DNA of 57,146 nucleotides from Cryomorphaceae bacterium (GTDB taxonomy: Bacteria > Bacteroidota > Bacteroidia > Flavobacteriales > Schleiferiaceae). This document shows positions 16,667-25,029 of this stretch, piece by piece. The position numbers and the translations under genes are program-made. A model generated the notes under the pieces. That model was not told the origin of the DNA. It was given only the letters and a program-made list of their open reading frames with translations, and did not search any database. The first letter of the stretch is position 1. Every line of letters starts with the position of its first letter. Location: assembly GCA_024638285.1 (NCBI GenBank), contig JAHEKP010000003.1:1-57146 (forward strand), given 5' to 3'.

Positions 16667-17412
16667 GCGTTTTCTGCCTTGATCCAGTCGTATCCTTTCT
16701 CTTCCAGCTCATGGGCCAATTCTGGACCGCCACTTTTTACGATTCGACCGTTGTACAATACGTGAACGAAATCCGGTTTGATGTAGTCCAAAAGACGTTG
16801 GTAGTGTGTAATGACTATAACAGCGTTATCTGCAGTGCGTAGCTTATTTACACCACCTGCAACGATACGCAGTGCATCAATATCTAGGCCGGAATCAGTT
16901 TCATCTAGAATGGCTAATTTTGGCTCTAACATGGCCATTTGGAAGATTTCGTTGCGCTTTTTCTCTCCTCCGGAAAACCCTTCGTTTAAACTGCGGCTGA
17001 GGTAGCTTTTGTCCATCTCTAGAAGGGCCGTTTTCTCGCGCATTTTGGCAAGCATTTCGCGTGCTTCCATGGGCTCTTCACCACGTCCTTTCCGACTTTC
17101 GTTAATGGCAGTTTTAACGAAATTACTTACGGTAACTCCCGGTATTTCCACCGGGTACTGAAAGCTCAGGAAGATTCCTTTATGTGCCCGTTCCTCGGGA
17201 TTTAAATCCAACAGGTCTTCGCCTTCAAAGTCAATGCTTCCGCCAGTTACCTCGTAGTCTTCACGACCCGCGATAACGCTAGAAAGAGTCGATTTACCTG
17301 AGCCGTTAGGACCCATAATCGCATGGATCTCACCGGGATTAATTTCTAAGTTGATGCCCTTAAGAATTTCTTTGTCTTCTACGCGGGCTTGGAGGTTGTT
17401 AATTTTAATCAT
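16663..17412 (-). CDS. sufC: Fe-S assembly ATPase SufC
   Basis: 249 residues, ABC-type ATPase of the SufBC2D complex. Walker A GPNGSGKST, signature SGGEKKR, Walker B LAILDETDSGLD and the switch histidine in VIVITHYQR are all intact. It is cytosolic, with no membrane domain. Three bases after sufB. Confidence 0.97.
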   Translation of the reverse strand: MIKINNLQARVEDKEILKGINLEINPGEIHAIMGPNGSGKSTLSSVIAGREDYEVTGGSIDFEGEDLLDLNPEERAHKGIFLSFQYPVEIPGVTVSNFVKTAINESRKGRGEEPMEAREMLAKMREKTALLEMDKSYLSRSLNEGFSGGEKKRNEIFQMAMLEPKLAILDETDSGLDIDALRIVAGGVNKLRTADNAVIVITHYQRLLDYIKPDFVHVLYNGRIVKSGGPELAHELEEKGYDWIKAENA

Positions 17413-17415
17413 GCT

Positions 17416-18852
17416 TTATCCTACGGAGCCTTCGAGGGAGACTTCCAATAGTTTTTGTGCTTCTACGGCAAATTCCATAGGAAGCTGGTTCAATACATCT
17501 TTACAATAGCCATTTACAATGAGCGCAATAGCTTCTTCAGTGCCAATTCCACGCTGGTTGCAATAGAATATCTGGTCTTCACCGATCTTCGAAGTCGTCG
17601 CCTCATGCTCTATTTGAGCTGTAGGATGTTGTGCTTCGATATAAGGGAAGGTATGCGCGCCACATTGATCTCCCATAAGAAGGGAATCACATTGGCTGAA
17701 GTTTCGTGCGTTTTCTGCACGCGCTCCAACGCGCACTAAACCTCTATAGCTGTTGTGACTTTTTCCTGCACTAATACCCTTTGAGATGATGGTGCTTTTG
17801 GTGTTTTTACCCAAATGAATCATCTTCGTTCCAGTATCTGCTTGCTGGTATTTGTTCGTAACCGCAACGCTATAGAATTCACCAATGCTGTTATCTCCTT
17901 TTAGGATGCACGAAGGGTACTTCCAGGTCACCGCAGAACCGGTTTCCACCTGGGTCCAGCTGATTTTTGCATTGCGCTCGCAAATACCACGCTTTGTCAC
18001 GAAGTTGAAGACACCGCCTTTCCCTTCTGCGTCGCCGGGGTACCAGTTTTGAACGGTACTGTATTTAATTTCAGCATCGTCCATGGCAACGAGCTCGACC
18101 ACTGCAGCATGCAATTGGTTTTCATCGCGAGAAGGGGCAGTACATCCCTCAAGGTAACTTACGTATGAGCCTTCATCTGCAATGACCAGCGTACGCTCGA
18201 ACTGGCCAGTGTTGGCTTCGTTAATACGGAAATAGGTGCTCAATTCCATTGGACAACGCACCCCTTTTGGGATATAACAAAACGAACCGTCGGTAAATAC
18301 CGCGCTGTTCAATGCGGCATAAAAATTATCACGCTTAGGTACTACCGTACCCAGATGCTTTCGAACCAGTTCAGAATGTTCCTGAATGGCTTCACTCATG
18401 GAGCAGAAAATGATGCCCTTTTCGGCCAGCGTTTTCTTAAAAGTGGTCGCTACAGAAACAGAATCTACAACAACATCCATAGCTACTCCTGATAAGCGCT
18501 TTTGCTCGTCAAGGCTAATGCCTAAACGTTCAAACGTACGCAACAATTCAGGATCTACTTCATCTAGGCTGTCCAATTCTTTCTTCTGCTTGGGTGCACT
18601 GTAATACGAGACTGCTTGGAAATCTGGCTTTGTGTAGGTAACGTTAGGCCATTCAGGCTCTTCCATCTCCAGCCAACTTTTATAGGCATCTAAACGCCAA
18701 TCCAACATCCATTGGGGTTCATTTTTCTTTTCGCTGATCAATCGAATCACATCCTCGTTCAGTCCCGGAGGCACCGTATCGCTTTCGATATCTGTGGTGA
18801 ACCCGTACTTGTAGTCGGATGCGGTGATTTCATCTAGGATTTCGTCGCTCAT
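17416..18852 (-). CDS. sufB: Fe-S scaffold protein SufB
   Basis: 478 residues, full length. Builds the nascent cluster with SufC and SufD. Family landmarks include [19 protein letters not shown], the [12 protein letters not shown] segment and the C-terminal [15 protein letters not shown] with a conserved cysteine in FYCNQRGI. Nine bases after sufA in the same transcript. Confidence 0.97.
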   Translation of the reverse strand: MSDEILDEITASDYKYGFTTDIESDTVPPGLNEDVIRLISEKKNEPQWMLDWRLDAYKSWLEMEEPEWPNVTYTKPDFQAVSYYSAPKQKKELDSLDEVDPELLRTFERLGISLDEQKRLSGVAMDVVVDSVSVATTFKKTLAEKGIIFCSMSEAIQEHSELVRKHLGTVVPKRDNFYAALNSAVFTDGSFCYIPKGVRCPMELSTYFRINEANTGQFERTLVIADEGSYVSYLEGCTAPSRDENQLHAAVVELVAMDDAEIKYSTVQNWYPGDAEGKGGVFNFVTKRGICERNAKISWTQVETGSAVTWKYPSCILKGDNSIGEFYSVAVTNKYQQADTGTKMIHLGKNTKSTIISKGISAGKSHNSYRGLVRVGARAENARNFSQCDSLLMGDQCGAHTFPYIEAQHPTAQIEHEATTSKIGEDQIFYCNQRGIGTEEAIALIVNGYCKDVLNQLPMEFAVEAQKLLEVSLEGSVG

Positions 18853-18861
18853 AATAGGGGG

Positions 18862-19191
18862 TTAAACGGCGAAGCTTTCTCCACACCCGCAGGTGCGTGT
18901 CGCATTAGGGTTATTAAAACTGAATCCTTTTCCGTTCAGTCCACCACTGTATTCCAAAGTGGTGCCGATGAGGTAAAGGAGTGATTTTTTCTCTACTACG
19001 ACTTTAACGCCGTTATCTTCATAGAGCTCTGCATTTTCCGGCATTTCCGGGGTAAAATCCATTTTATAAGAGAGTCCGGAACATCCGCCACTTTCTACGC
19101 CTACACTGATGTAGGTCTTATCCAATTGCTTGCCCTCTTCCTGCATAAGTGCAGCAAGTTTTGACTTTGCAGTATCTGATACTTTTACCAT
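18862..19191 (-). CDS. sufA: A-type Fe-S carrier (HesB/IscA family)
   Basis: 109 residues from the ATG at 19191 (MVKVSDTAKSKL). An earlier in-frame ATG at 19224 overlaps the -7 promoter box, so it would lie at or before the transcription start and is rejected. The three cluster ligands are present: the cysteine in SGGCSGLSY and the pair in TRTCGCGESF. It delivers [Fe-S] clusters to apoproteins and is the first gene of the SUF operon. Confidence 0.94.
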   Translation of the reverse strand: MVKVSDTAKSKLAALMQEEGKQLDKTYISVGVESGGCSGLSYKMDFTPEMPENAELYEDNGVKVVVEKKSLLYLIGTTLEYSGGLNGKGFSFNNPNATRTCGCGESFAV

Positions 19192-19221
19192 ATTATTTAG
19201 AAACATTCTAAAGATGCGCGA

Positions 19222-19229
19222 CAAAGTTA
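19222..19229 (-). promoter_or_regulatory. SUF operon promoter -7 box
   Basis: TAACTTTG on the minus strand (19229-19222) fits TAnnTTTG, about 30 bases before the sufA ATG. No clear TTG is found at -33. The divergent thiL promoter uses the same octamer on the other strand 45 bases away. Confidence 0.5.
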
Positions 19230-19249
19230 CGTAATACGTGGCTTTTTTC

Positions 19250-19281
19250 TTGTGTTCTGACCAATGAACACAATAACTTTG
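19250..19281 (+). promoter_or_regulatory. thiL promoter, almost no leader
   Basis: TTG (19250-19252), a 21-base spacer, TAACTTTG (19274-19281). The ATG of thiL is at 19286, only four bases after the box, so the transcript should start at or just around the start codon. Confidence 0.6.
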
Positions 19282-19285
19282 CTAC

Positions 19286-20332
19286 ATGTTCGATGCAAAA
19301 AACCCACAGCGCACGCCCATTAGTGATTTGGGCGAGTTTGGCCTTATTGGTCATTTAACGCAAGCCACTAAGTTGAAACACGCCCACACCGCATTAGGAG
19401 TGGGAGACGATGCTGCACTTATAGACGTAGGTGCGCACTACCAGGCGATTTCTACCGATCTTCTCGTGGAAGGCGTGCACTTTGATCTGAGCTACATGCC
19501 GCTGAAGCATTTGGGATACAAAAGTGTCATAGTCAACCTTAGCGATATCTATGCGATGAATGGAACGCCTGAACACATCACTGTGGGCTTGGCCGTTTCA
19601 AACAGATTTCCTGTAGAGGCATTGGAAGAAATTTACGAAGGGATTCATTTAGCTTGTGAACGCTACAATGTGGATTTAGTTGGTGGCGACACCACAGCCT
19701 CACGTTCAGGTTTGATGATTTCCGTAACTGCTGTCGGTCGCGTTGAAAAGGAGCGTGTTGCGAAACGAAGCGGTGCGAAAGACAACGATCTTATTGTTGT
19801 TAGCGGTGATTTAGGCGGGGCTTATATGGGACTTCAAATTTTAGAGCGAGAGAAGCAGGTGTATTTAGAAAACCCGGATATGCAACCGGAATTAGGCGGA
19901 CATGAATACATATTAGAGCGTCAGTTGAAGCCAGAGGCACGCAAAGACATCGTCGAAATTCTTAAGGCATTAGACATTCAGCCGACTTCTATGATAGATA
20001 TCTCTGACGGCTTAAGCTCAGAAACCTTGCACCTTGCGAATACAGGGCAGATGCAATACAATCTGTATGAGAGTAAAATACCAATCGATCCATCCATATA
20101 TGCGTTGTGCGAGGAGTTTAATTTGAATACAACCACAGTTGCACTGAATGGTGGTGAAGATTACGAGCTGCTATTCACAGTGCCTATCGAGGATCATGAA
20201 AAGGTTCAGACCAATCCTAATCTAACGGTCATTGGTTATGTGAAAGAGGGAACCGGTGCAAACCTCATTACTAGAGACGATAAAGTGATCGGTTTGAAAG
20301 CCCAAGGATTTAACCATCACGAAGCGGAATAA
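19286..20332 (+). CDS. thiL: Thiamine-monophosphate kinase
   Basis: 348 residues. Phosphorylates thiamine monophosphate to thiamine diphosphate, the final step of cofactor synthesis. The N-terminal TPISDLGEFGLIGHL, the metal/ATP-binding GVGDDAALID, the VGGDTTASRSG motif and IDISDGLSSE are diagnostic. Thiamine diphosphate is not used by neighbours in an obvious way, so this seems a stand-alone gene. The predicted promoter lies immediately before the ATG, suggesting a leaderless or nearly leaderless mRNA. Confidence 0.95.
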   Translation: MFDAKNPQRTPISDLGEFGLIGHLTQATKLKHAHTALGVGDDAALIDVGAHYQAISTDLLVEGVHFDLSYMPLKHLGYKSVIVNLSDIYAMNGTPEHITVGLAVSNRFPVEALEEIYEGIHLACERYNVDLVGGDTTASRSGLMISVTAVGRVEKERVAKRSGAKDNDLIVVSGDLGGAYMGLQILEREKQVYLENPDMQPELGGHEYILERQLKPEARKDIVEILKALDIQPTSMIDISDGLSSETLHLANTGQMQYNLYESKIPIDPSIYALCEEFNLNTTTVALNGGEDYELLFTVPIEDHEKVQTNPNLTVIGYVKEGTGANLITRDDKVIGLKAQGFNHHEAE

Positions 20333-20444
20333 CCGTATTTTATCCTTAGAATACCAGTATTTATCATTTGTAGTGAAGGAATGCACGGTTTGTTTCGATT
20401 TAGACTTTATTCTCAAAGCACTGACTTTCAGGTTGAAAAAAGTT

Positions 20445-20471
20445 AACTTAGGTATCCAAACCAACCTAGTT
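20445..20471. promoter_or_regulatory. Imperfect inverted repeat before the 109-residue gene
   Basis: AACTTAGGT (20445-20453) and ACCTAGTT (20464-20471) form an inverted repeat with one extra base in the left arm, ending nine bases before the ATG at 20480. It overlaps TAACTTAG, a one-mismatch -7 box. Possible operator; otherwise the 147-base gap after thiL shows nothing. Confidence 0.25.
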
Positions 20472-20479
20472 ACCTTGTC

Positions 20480-20809
20480 ATGGAAGAAATCATTTTCAAC
20501 AACCTGTTGCACGGGTACCCTTTCTATTTTCCTTTTTGGAGGGAACCTTTAGATGCGCAATGCACTTTAGGAGCTGCAATCACTACGGAAAAATTCAAAA
20601 CACTACCTGGATTTCAGCATTGTACAGACGAACAAGCGGACGTAATTTACGCAAGGGTGAAGCACCTTTTTGCAGTGTACACTTCAGGCGATCGCTCGCA
20701 TTTACAATGGAATGAATCGAAACAAGTAGTACGTGCATTTCCTAATTCCTACAGAGAGGTCATGGGAATTACTACACCGCAGCGCAGCTGGTTACCAAAA
20801 TTGATTTAA
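20480..20809 (+). CDS. Hypothetical protein
   Basis: 109 residues, no family recognised. No signal peptide or membrane segment. It is aromatic- and proline-rich at the start (LLHGYPFYFPFWREP), with a helical middle (TDEQADVIYARVKHLFAVY) and ends in a basic tail. Codon use resembles neighbours. Its stop overlaps the convergent batE stop by four bases. Being bounded by thiL and batE with no antisense conflict, it is probably a real gene. Confidence 0.55.
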   Translation: MEEIIFNNLLHGYPFYFPFWREPLDAQCTLGAAITTEKFKTLPGFQHCTDEQADVIYARVKHLFAVYTSGDRSHLQWNESKQVVRAFPNSYREVMGITTPQRSWLPKLI

Positions 20810-21507
20810 TGCCCGTTGATGGGAAGTATGCGGCCCCATTGATCGGATGAAAACCATGCTTGACGACCGTCGCCAAGTGCGACATAGAACCACCCTTGTG
20901 TATCCCGTACTAAGCGGCCGGAACTGCCTTCACTCAATAGGACTATTCGTTTGCCATTGGCATCGGGTGCACTGTATCCGTAGCTGTTGTTGCTGACCAC
21001 AACGATCTGGTTACTTTGGGGAATACTCATTTGTGCTACGAGAAGTAGTAGTAGGCCTATACTACTTAGAGTAAGCGGTAAACGCCAGCTCAATGCAGGT
21101 TTTTTAAATTTTCGTACTACGAGTAGTATGAGGGCTACTACGAAGAATACTCCCGCGAGCAATCCCCATTGTTCGGGCGCAAGCGCAGTTCTGAATTGGT
21201 GACCGATCCAATGCAGGAGCGGCTCGTTTGGGGCGGGTAAGGCATCAGTGAGGCGCGCGTTCAGCCATTCTAGATTATGCAGCGTTTCCTCATTTGCAGG
21301 GTCGAACAGGAGTGCCCGCTCAAACCATAATCGTGCCTCACCTAAAGCACCAAGCCTCGTGCAGCAGTTACCAATATTATAGTACAATGCAGGATCTGAA
21401 TGACCTTGTTCTACTAAGGATTCATAAAGCGCGCGCGCCGATTCAAATTGGCCATCGGCATATAAGGCGTTGGCACTGTCGCTTACCGCAGTTAGAGTTG
21501 CTCCCAT
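20806..21507 (-). CDS. batE: BatE-like TPR and SH3 protein without signal peptide
   Basis: 233 residues. Order: TPR repeats (about 8-85, with NIGNCCTRLGALGEARLWFERAL), membrane helix 114-132, a basic loop (RKFKKPALSWR), membrane helix 143-160, then an SH3-like domain (about 165-228). Bat proteins form an envelope complex linked to aerotolerance in Bacteroides. Homologues begin with a signal peptide; here the frame starts at MGATLTAVSD, directly where the mature TPR begins, and an in-frame TAA (21514-21516) two codons earlier excludes extension. The basic loop predicts an exported N-terminus, so the missing signal is odd. Overlaps batD by 16 bases. Confidence 0.8.
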   Translation of the reverse strand: MGATLTAVSDSANALYADGQFESARALYESLVEQGHSDPALYYNIGNCCTRLGALGEARLWFERALLFDPANEETLHNLEWLNARLTDALPAPNEPLLHWIGHQFRTALAPEQWGLLAGVFFVVALILLVVRKFKKPALSWRLPLTLSSIGLLLLLVAQMSIPQSNQIVVVSNNSYGYSAPDANGKRIVLLSEGSSGRLVRDTQGWFYVALGDGRQAWFSSDQWGRILPINGH

Positions 21508-23180
21508 AGTGCATTAAATTCGTTCAACCATTCTTCTTTTGAGCCTACTGCGTTGGGTGCATAAAGGGCCAATTGTAGCCGTTCAATCAGGTCAATGGTT
21601 TGCGCAGCTAGTTCAGGACCCAGGACTTCCTGCAATGCAGATAAGCTGATGTGTTCTTTTGCAATCCCTCTGCGGACCAATGCTCCTTCTAAGGCATTCA
21701 ACATTTGATCTACCGCATCTGGATGGTTTGATTTCCATGCCGTGTTAATTTCTTTTTTAATCGCTGCCCGAGCTGCCTCGGGTGATTTTTTCCTCGGATG
21801 AAAGGATACAAGCTGAAGTAACCAACCCAATACGACGGCACCAAAAACCACCCAAACCCAAAGCAGCGGTTGCGTGCCATGGGTGCGGTCTTCATTTACC
21901 TCTTGAAGATAGCGAATGTCGTTATCAATACTACTTACCTCGCGTTGTGCTTTCGGCATATTGCTGCCGTCAGTGGCAGCGGCTTCCTCTAATGCGTCAC
22001 CAGTTACCGTCAGTGTAGTTTCCTCAAGCGTTATGGTTTCGTAGGCTCCTTTCTTGGTGTTGAAATAGATCCATTGCATCTTAGGAAGAATAAATTGGCC
22101 TTTAAATTGAGGTACCAATAGGTATTCAAATTCTTTGAAGCCGCGAACGCCACGCTCACTGTAGCGAATTTTTTCATTGAATTTGGGATCGTATAAATCA
22201 AATCCTTGCGGTGGAATCAATTCAGGAACGCTGATTGTATTGAAGTTTCCTGCACCTTCAATACGCAGTTTTAGCGTTATGGATTCATCCCCATTTACCG
22301 AAGTGCGACTCAATTCACGGACCAATTCTAATTCGCCTACAGCGCCTGAAAATGCCTCAGGTTTTGGGCTTGGGAGCGGCTTAATGGTGACTGCTGGAAT
22401 TTTTGCCGTTGCCACTTCTTGTTCCCACCGCATTAAAGGCATATTAAAGAAGTCTCTGCGTCCTGTGGGTTTTTGAACTGCTCCGGTAATCTTGAGTTCC
22501 TGCCCGCCCAATGTCCCGGGCTTATTAGGAATAATAAGACGTTTGTCAAAATCTAAAATTGTAGCGTTTCTAGCGCCCACACGTTCTCTTCTAGATTGCT
22601 GTTCAAAATCTAATTGTTGCTGCAATACATTTTCAAAATTGGGGGACTGCAGCATGTTTAAATCGCGCACTTGCTCGAAGAGGGTGGCGGAAAATAGTAA
22701 AACGATGGGTTCGCCTACATAGACTTCCTTTTTAGAACTCAATATATCTACCTCAAATCCTACAGATTTCTCTGGTGAAGAGGAACGTTTACGCTGCACA
22801 CCCGCTTTGACCTGAATGGTTAGCGTATTGCTCTCGTAACGCTTGCCTTTAGCTTCCAATGTCGCTGGACCTATGGAAAAGGTTCCTTCTTCTTGCGCAA
22901 CGAGCTGGTAGGTAAGTTCCCGAGAGAAACTCATGGAACCGTTAATGATTTGTGTCTGCTGTGAGCTGTACGGTCCGCTGACCACTATAAAGTGCTCAAA
23001 ATTTGGCGCACTGAGCTCGCCACCCCTCGCATTACTACTGAAGGTGATTCGAAAGGGTTCGTCTAATCCCACGGAAGTGCGAGAACTCCGTGCGGTCAGC
23101 TGTACCTCCTGTGCCATAAGACCACTAGCGAGGAGGATAAAAGCCCAAAGCCAATGGTATTTACCAATCTTTCTCTCCAC
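21492..23180 (-). CDS. batD: BatD family protein
   Basis: 562 residues. Signal peptide (core LWAFILLASGLMAQ, cleavage near residue 24), a large periplasmic region of immunoglobulin-like beta domains characteristic of BatD (TYQLVAQEEGTFSIGPA, repeated later), a single membrane helix near 445 (PLLWVWVVFGAVVLGWLL) and a cytoplasmic helical tail. Part of the Bat aerotolerance complex, whose mechanism is not established. Overlaps the BatB-BatC fusion gene by 20 bases. Confidence 0.88.
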   Translation of the reverse strand: MERKIGKYHWLWAFILLASGLMAQEVQLTARSSRTSVGLDEPFRITFSSNARGGELSAPNFEHFIVVSGPYSSQQTQIINGSMSFSRELTYQLVAQEEGTFSIGPATLEAKGKRYESNTLTIQVKAGVQRKRSSSPEKSVGFEVDILSSKKEVYVGEPIVLLFSATLFEQVRDLNMLQSPNFENVLQQQLDFEQQSRRERVGARNATILDFDKRLIIPNKPGTLGGQELKITGAVQKPTGRRDFFNMPLMRWEQEVATAKIPAVTIKPLPSPKPEAFSGAVGELELVRELSRTSVNGDESITLKLRIEGAGNFNTISVPELIPPQGFDLYDPKFNEKIRYSERGVRGFKEFEYLLVPQFKGQFILPKMQWIYFNTKKGAYETITLEETTLTVTGDALEEAAATDGSNMPKAQREVSSIDNDIRYLQEVNEDRTHGTQPLLWVWVVFGAVVLGWLLQLVSFHPRKKSPEAARAAIKKEINTAWKSNHPDAVDQMLNALEGALVRRGIAKEHISLSALQEVLGPELAAQTIDLIERLQLALYAPNAVGSKEEWLNEFNALWEQL

Positions 23181-25029
23181 TTTGTTTTTTTCCTTTTGCT
23201 TTTTTAGCGGTCATTTTTTCCGCTGTTTTCTCTTCCGCACGCTGCACCGCTTCGAGCAAACCTTTAATCTGCTCCGGGGTCATCTTAGCCTTCACCTCAC
23301 CGCCTTCTTTAGGCTCATTTTTTTCGCCGCCGCCTTCTTCATCCTGCGGACTGCCCTGGTCGCTTTCTTGCTCGTCCTGCTGCTGATCGCCTTGCTCGTT
23401 TTCGCCCTGCTGATCGTCTTGGGGTTCGTCTTTTTTACTTTCGTCGTCCTCAGGATTTTCCTGCTGCTGCTCGTTTTGCTCGTTTTTAGGATCTTCTTTC
23501 TGTTCGTTCTCCTGGTTTTCTTCGTTCTCCTGGTTTTCTTCGTTTTGCTGTTGCTTCTTCAGTTGCTCAAGTGCGCGGTTGAGATTATATACGGCATCTT
23601 TCTGCGAAGGATTTTTCCGAAGGCTTTCTGCATACGCGCCCACGGCTTCTTGGTATTTTTCAGCGGCCATAAAGGCATTTCCAGCGTTGTATAATGCATC
23701 GCTTTGTGTGCGCGGATCCTTCGTGTTTTGTGCCGATTTTAATAGCGTATTTGCCGCCTGCTCTGCTTCCCCTGCCGCCAATAAAGTAGTGCCAAGATTA
23801 TACAAAGGTTCAAATGCGTCGGGTTCTGCCGTAGCAGCTTCTGCAAAGGCTTGCGCTGCACCGCTTAAATTGCCTTGTTCAAACGTTTCATTCCCTTCCC
23901 TAACACGCTTGCCATAGTCGTGTTTCGTCCAGTCTTCAGTAGTATTCACCACGAGGCTATCTCCTTCTTGTGCATGGAGTGTTGGAGGCAAAACGAACAA
24001 GAGTAAAATAACCCACGCTCCGTTTATTTTCCGACCTGTATGTGCGGGAAGTAACAGGTACAGTGCCAAAAATAATAGTGCTGGGAAGAGGAACCATTGG
24101 AATTGGCTCTCATAATTTATTGCAATCTCTTCGTTGATCTCCGCTTTATCACCACCAGAGATAAATTCTTGAATGGCTTTTAATGCAGGATCGGTATAGT
24201 TACCATCTACGACGACGGCATCTAAAGTACGCGCAATACTGCTGAGTTTTTCTAGGTCACGTTTGGTAATGACGACCTCGCCCTTATTGTCTTTTTTGTA
24301 GGTGGTTCCACGCGAAGTACGGCTTATAGGAATAGGTCCGCCGGAGGTGGTGCCTAGGCCGACAAGCATGGTTTGAACGGGTAGTGCTGGTGCTGCACTT
24401 CCCAAAGCTACATCTTCATGATCTTCTCCGTCTGTAAGTACAATGACGAAGCGTCCTGCAGGGGAAGCGGGATTGAAATATTCAGCGGCATAGTCAAGCG
24501 CGGCTGTTAGATTAGTCCCTTGTGAAGGCACGGCATCTGGACTTGCGGCGCGCAGTGCCATTTTTGCGGCGGCGTAATCTGTAGTTATGGGAAGGGCCGG
24601 GTAGGCACTTCCGGCATAGGCAATGATACCGACGCGGTCGCCGCCTAATTCATCTACAGTTCTAGAAATAAGAAGTTTAGCTTTTTCTAATCGAGAAGGG
24701 GTAAGGTCTTCTGCGAGCATGGAGCGGCTTACGTCAAGCGCGAAAACAACATCGGCCCCCTGTCGCTTTACCTGGCTTGTTTGTCCGCTCATCTGAAGGT
24801 TTGCTAGACTCAAACAAATAAAGGCCGCAGCCAACGCTAAGAATGTATATCGGGTATACAAACGTGCAGTACTTAGGGAGGCAACGGTGCGCTCGGAGCG
24901 GTCATTAAGGCCTAAAATTTGCCACGCCTTTTGGCGCCAGCGTTGGAATAAAACCGCCGTAATCACTATTGCGAGAAGCATGAATGGTGCTGCATACAGC
25001 CATTCCGTATGTTGCCATTTAACATCCAT
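23161..25029 (-). CDS. BatB-BatC fusion: VWA domain joined to TPR protein
   Basis: 622 residues, about the sum of BatB and BatC. BatB part: membrane helices 12-28 and 61-77, a von Willebrand A domain with MIDAS Asp99-x-Ser101-x-Ser103 (DVSRS) and TDGEDHE, and helix 312-328. Then a second hydrophobic stretch (about 338-353, ending LHAQ) that looks like the old BatC signal peptide, followed by TPR repeats (about 375-490) and a long Glu/Gln/Asn/Asp-rich tail. Loop charges predict both VWA and TPR parts in the periplasm. In Bacteroides the two are separate genes. No stop or restart codon is seen at the junction. Confidence 0.85.
   Translation of the reverse strand: MDVKWQHTEWLYAAPFMLLAIVITAVLFQRWRQKAWQILGLNDRSERTVASLSTARLYTRYTFLALAAAFICLSLANLQMSGQTSQVKRQGADVVFALDVSRSMLAEDLTPSRLEKAKLLISRTVDELGGDRVGIIAYAGSAYPALPITTDYAAAKMALRAASPDAVPSQGTNLTAALDYAAEYFNPASPAGRFVIVLTDGEDHEDVALGSAAPALPVQTMLVGLGTTSGGPIPISRTSRGTTYKKDNKGEVVITKRDLEKLSSIARTLDAVVVDGNYTDPALKAIQEFISGGDKAEINEEIAINYESQFQWFLFPALLFLALYLLLPAHTGRKINGAWVILLLFVLPPTLHAQEGDSLVVNTTEDWTKHDYGKRVREGNETFEQGNLSGAAQAFAEAATAEPDAFEPLYNLGTTLLAAGEAEQAANTLLKSAQNTKDPRTQSDALYNAGNAFMAAEKYQEAVGAYAESLRKNPSQKDAVYNLNRALEQLKKQQQNEENQENEENQENEQKEDPKNEQNEQQQENPEDDESKKDEPQDDQQGENEQGDQQQDEQESDQGSPQDEEGGGEKNEPKEGGEVKAKMTPEQIKGLLEAVQRAEEKTAEKMTAKKAKGKKQSGEKDW
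23506..23541. repeat. Tandem 18-base repeat in the batBC acidic tail
   Basis: Two exact head-to-tail copies of GTTCTCCTGGTTTTCTTC (23506-23523, 23524-23541), in frame, giving a duplicated EENQEN unit. The surrounding low-complexity stretch (about 23330-23560) is prone to slippage, so length may vary between strains. Confidence 0.8.

Noticed and set aside
22933-23694. Long plus-strand frame with very hydrophobic Phe/Leu-rich translation
   Set aside because: It is the antisense of the Glu/Gln-rich tail of the batBC gene; the repetitive hydrophobicity is a mirror of that low-complexity sequence.
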